Origin: Temnopleurus reevesii
Lineage: Eukaryota; Echinodermata; Echinoidea; Temnopleuroida; Temnopleuridae
Length of the DNA stretch: 27,574 bases
Reading direction: 5' to 3'
NCBI GenBank assembly: GCA_036244855.1
Contig: BQKZ01010291.1
Span: 4,150 to 31,723 of the forward strand
A program made the position numbers and the translations under genes. Position 1 is the first letter of the stretch; the number at the start of each line of letters is the position of its first letter. The notes under the pieces were generated by a model, which saw nothing but the letters and a program-made list of their open reading frames with translations, was not told the DNA's origin and did not search any database. Shown here in pieces: positions 27,570 through 27,574 of this stretch.

Positions 27570-27574
27570 TATCC

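Larger units (their letters stand above)
23229..27574. repeat. Segmental duplication, copy B
   Basis: The stretch is collinear with 10601-14219 but about 0.7 kb longer. The extra length is mainly the element at 23821-24773, the element at 25420-25641, an ~80-base insert near 26025-26110 and one near 26975-27060. It lacks the 11246-11642 and 12163-12340 inserts of copy A. No complete gene was recognised in it. Confidence 0.92.

Noticed and set aside
23229..27574. Copy B as a simple uncollapsed haplotype
   Set aside because: Divergence outside the coding tail and multiple private insertions look too great for allelic difference, although a very polymorphic species keeps this from being fully excluded.

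Overview
The window looks like nuclear DNA of an animal, most likely an ambulacrarian and probably a sea urchin or other echinoderm. The reasons are AT-rich non-coding DNA, a split gene with introns of several hundred bases to about 1 kb, GT-AG junctions, tRNA-derived SINEs, many short inverted-repeat elements (MITEs) and recurrent 'tacatgtaca' motifs. The species call is inference. No bacterial operon, CRISPR array, rRNA or bona fide tRNA gene was seen.

Left third (1-10638, + strand): one complete gene of eight coding exons (2655-2854, 3389-3503, 4055-4652, 5382-5476, 6943-7222, 7913-8121, 9384-9489, 10460-10638). All intron phases close, giving a 593-residue, roughly 11-helix amino-acid transporter of the AAAP superfamily, closest in layout to SLC36 (proton-coupled or lysosomal amino-acid transporters). 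Non-coding 5' exons may lie at about 1-96 and 1493-1520. The oddest feature of the gene is that four of its exons (5, 6, 7, 9) are each preceded, 200-325 bases upstream, by a partial copy that keeps the splice acceptor and the exon's 5' part but not its donor end ('exon echoes').

Middle (10639-20925): no further gene is supported. The stretch holds the transporter's 3' untranslated region, the first copy of a large duplicated segment (10601-14219) and a series of MITEs, nested MITEs and small tandem repeats.

Right third: on the minus strand, 20926-21092 and 21570-21772 form the last two coding exons of an unidentified membrane protein whose 5' part was not found. Further right are a MITE, a near full-length SINE, a degenerate tandem array and a 36-base palindrome. 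A single ambiguous base (N) at 23228 is followed immediately by a second, diverged copy (23229-27574) of the transporter's last 12 codons and its 3' flank. Copies A and B differ by many substitutions and by several private transposon insertions. This points to an old segmental duplication, or a second paralogue whose body is missing at the N, rather than a recent duplicate. The transporter and the minus-strand gene are convergent.
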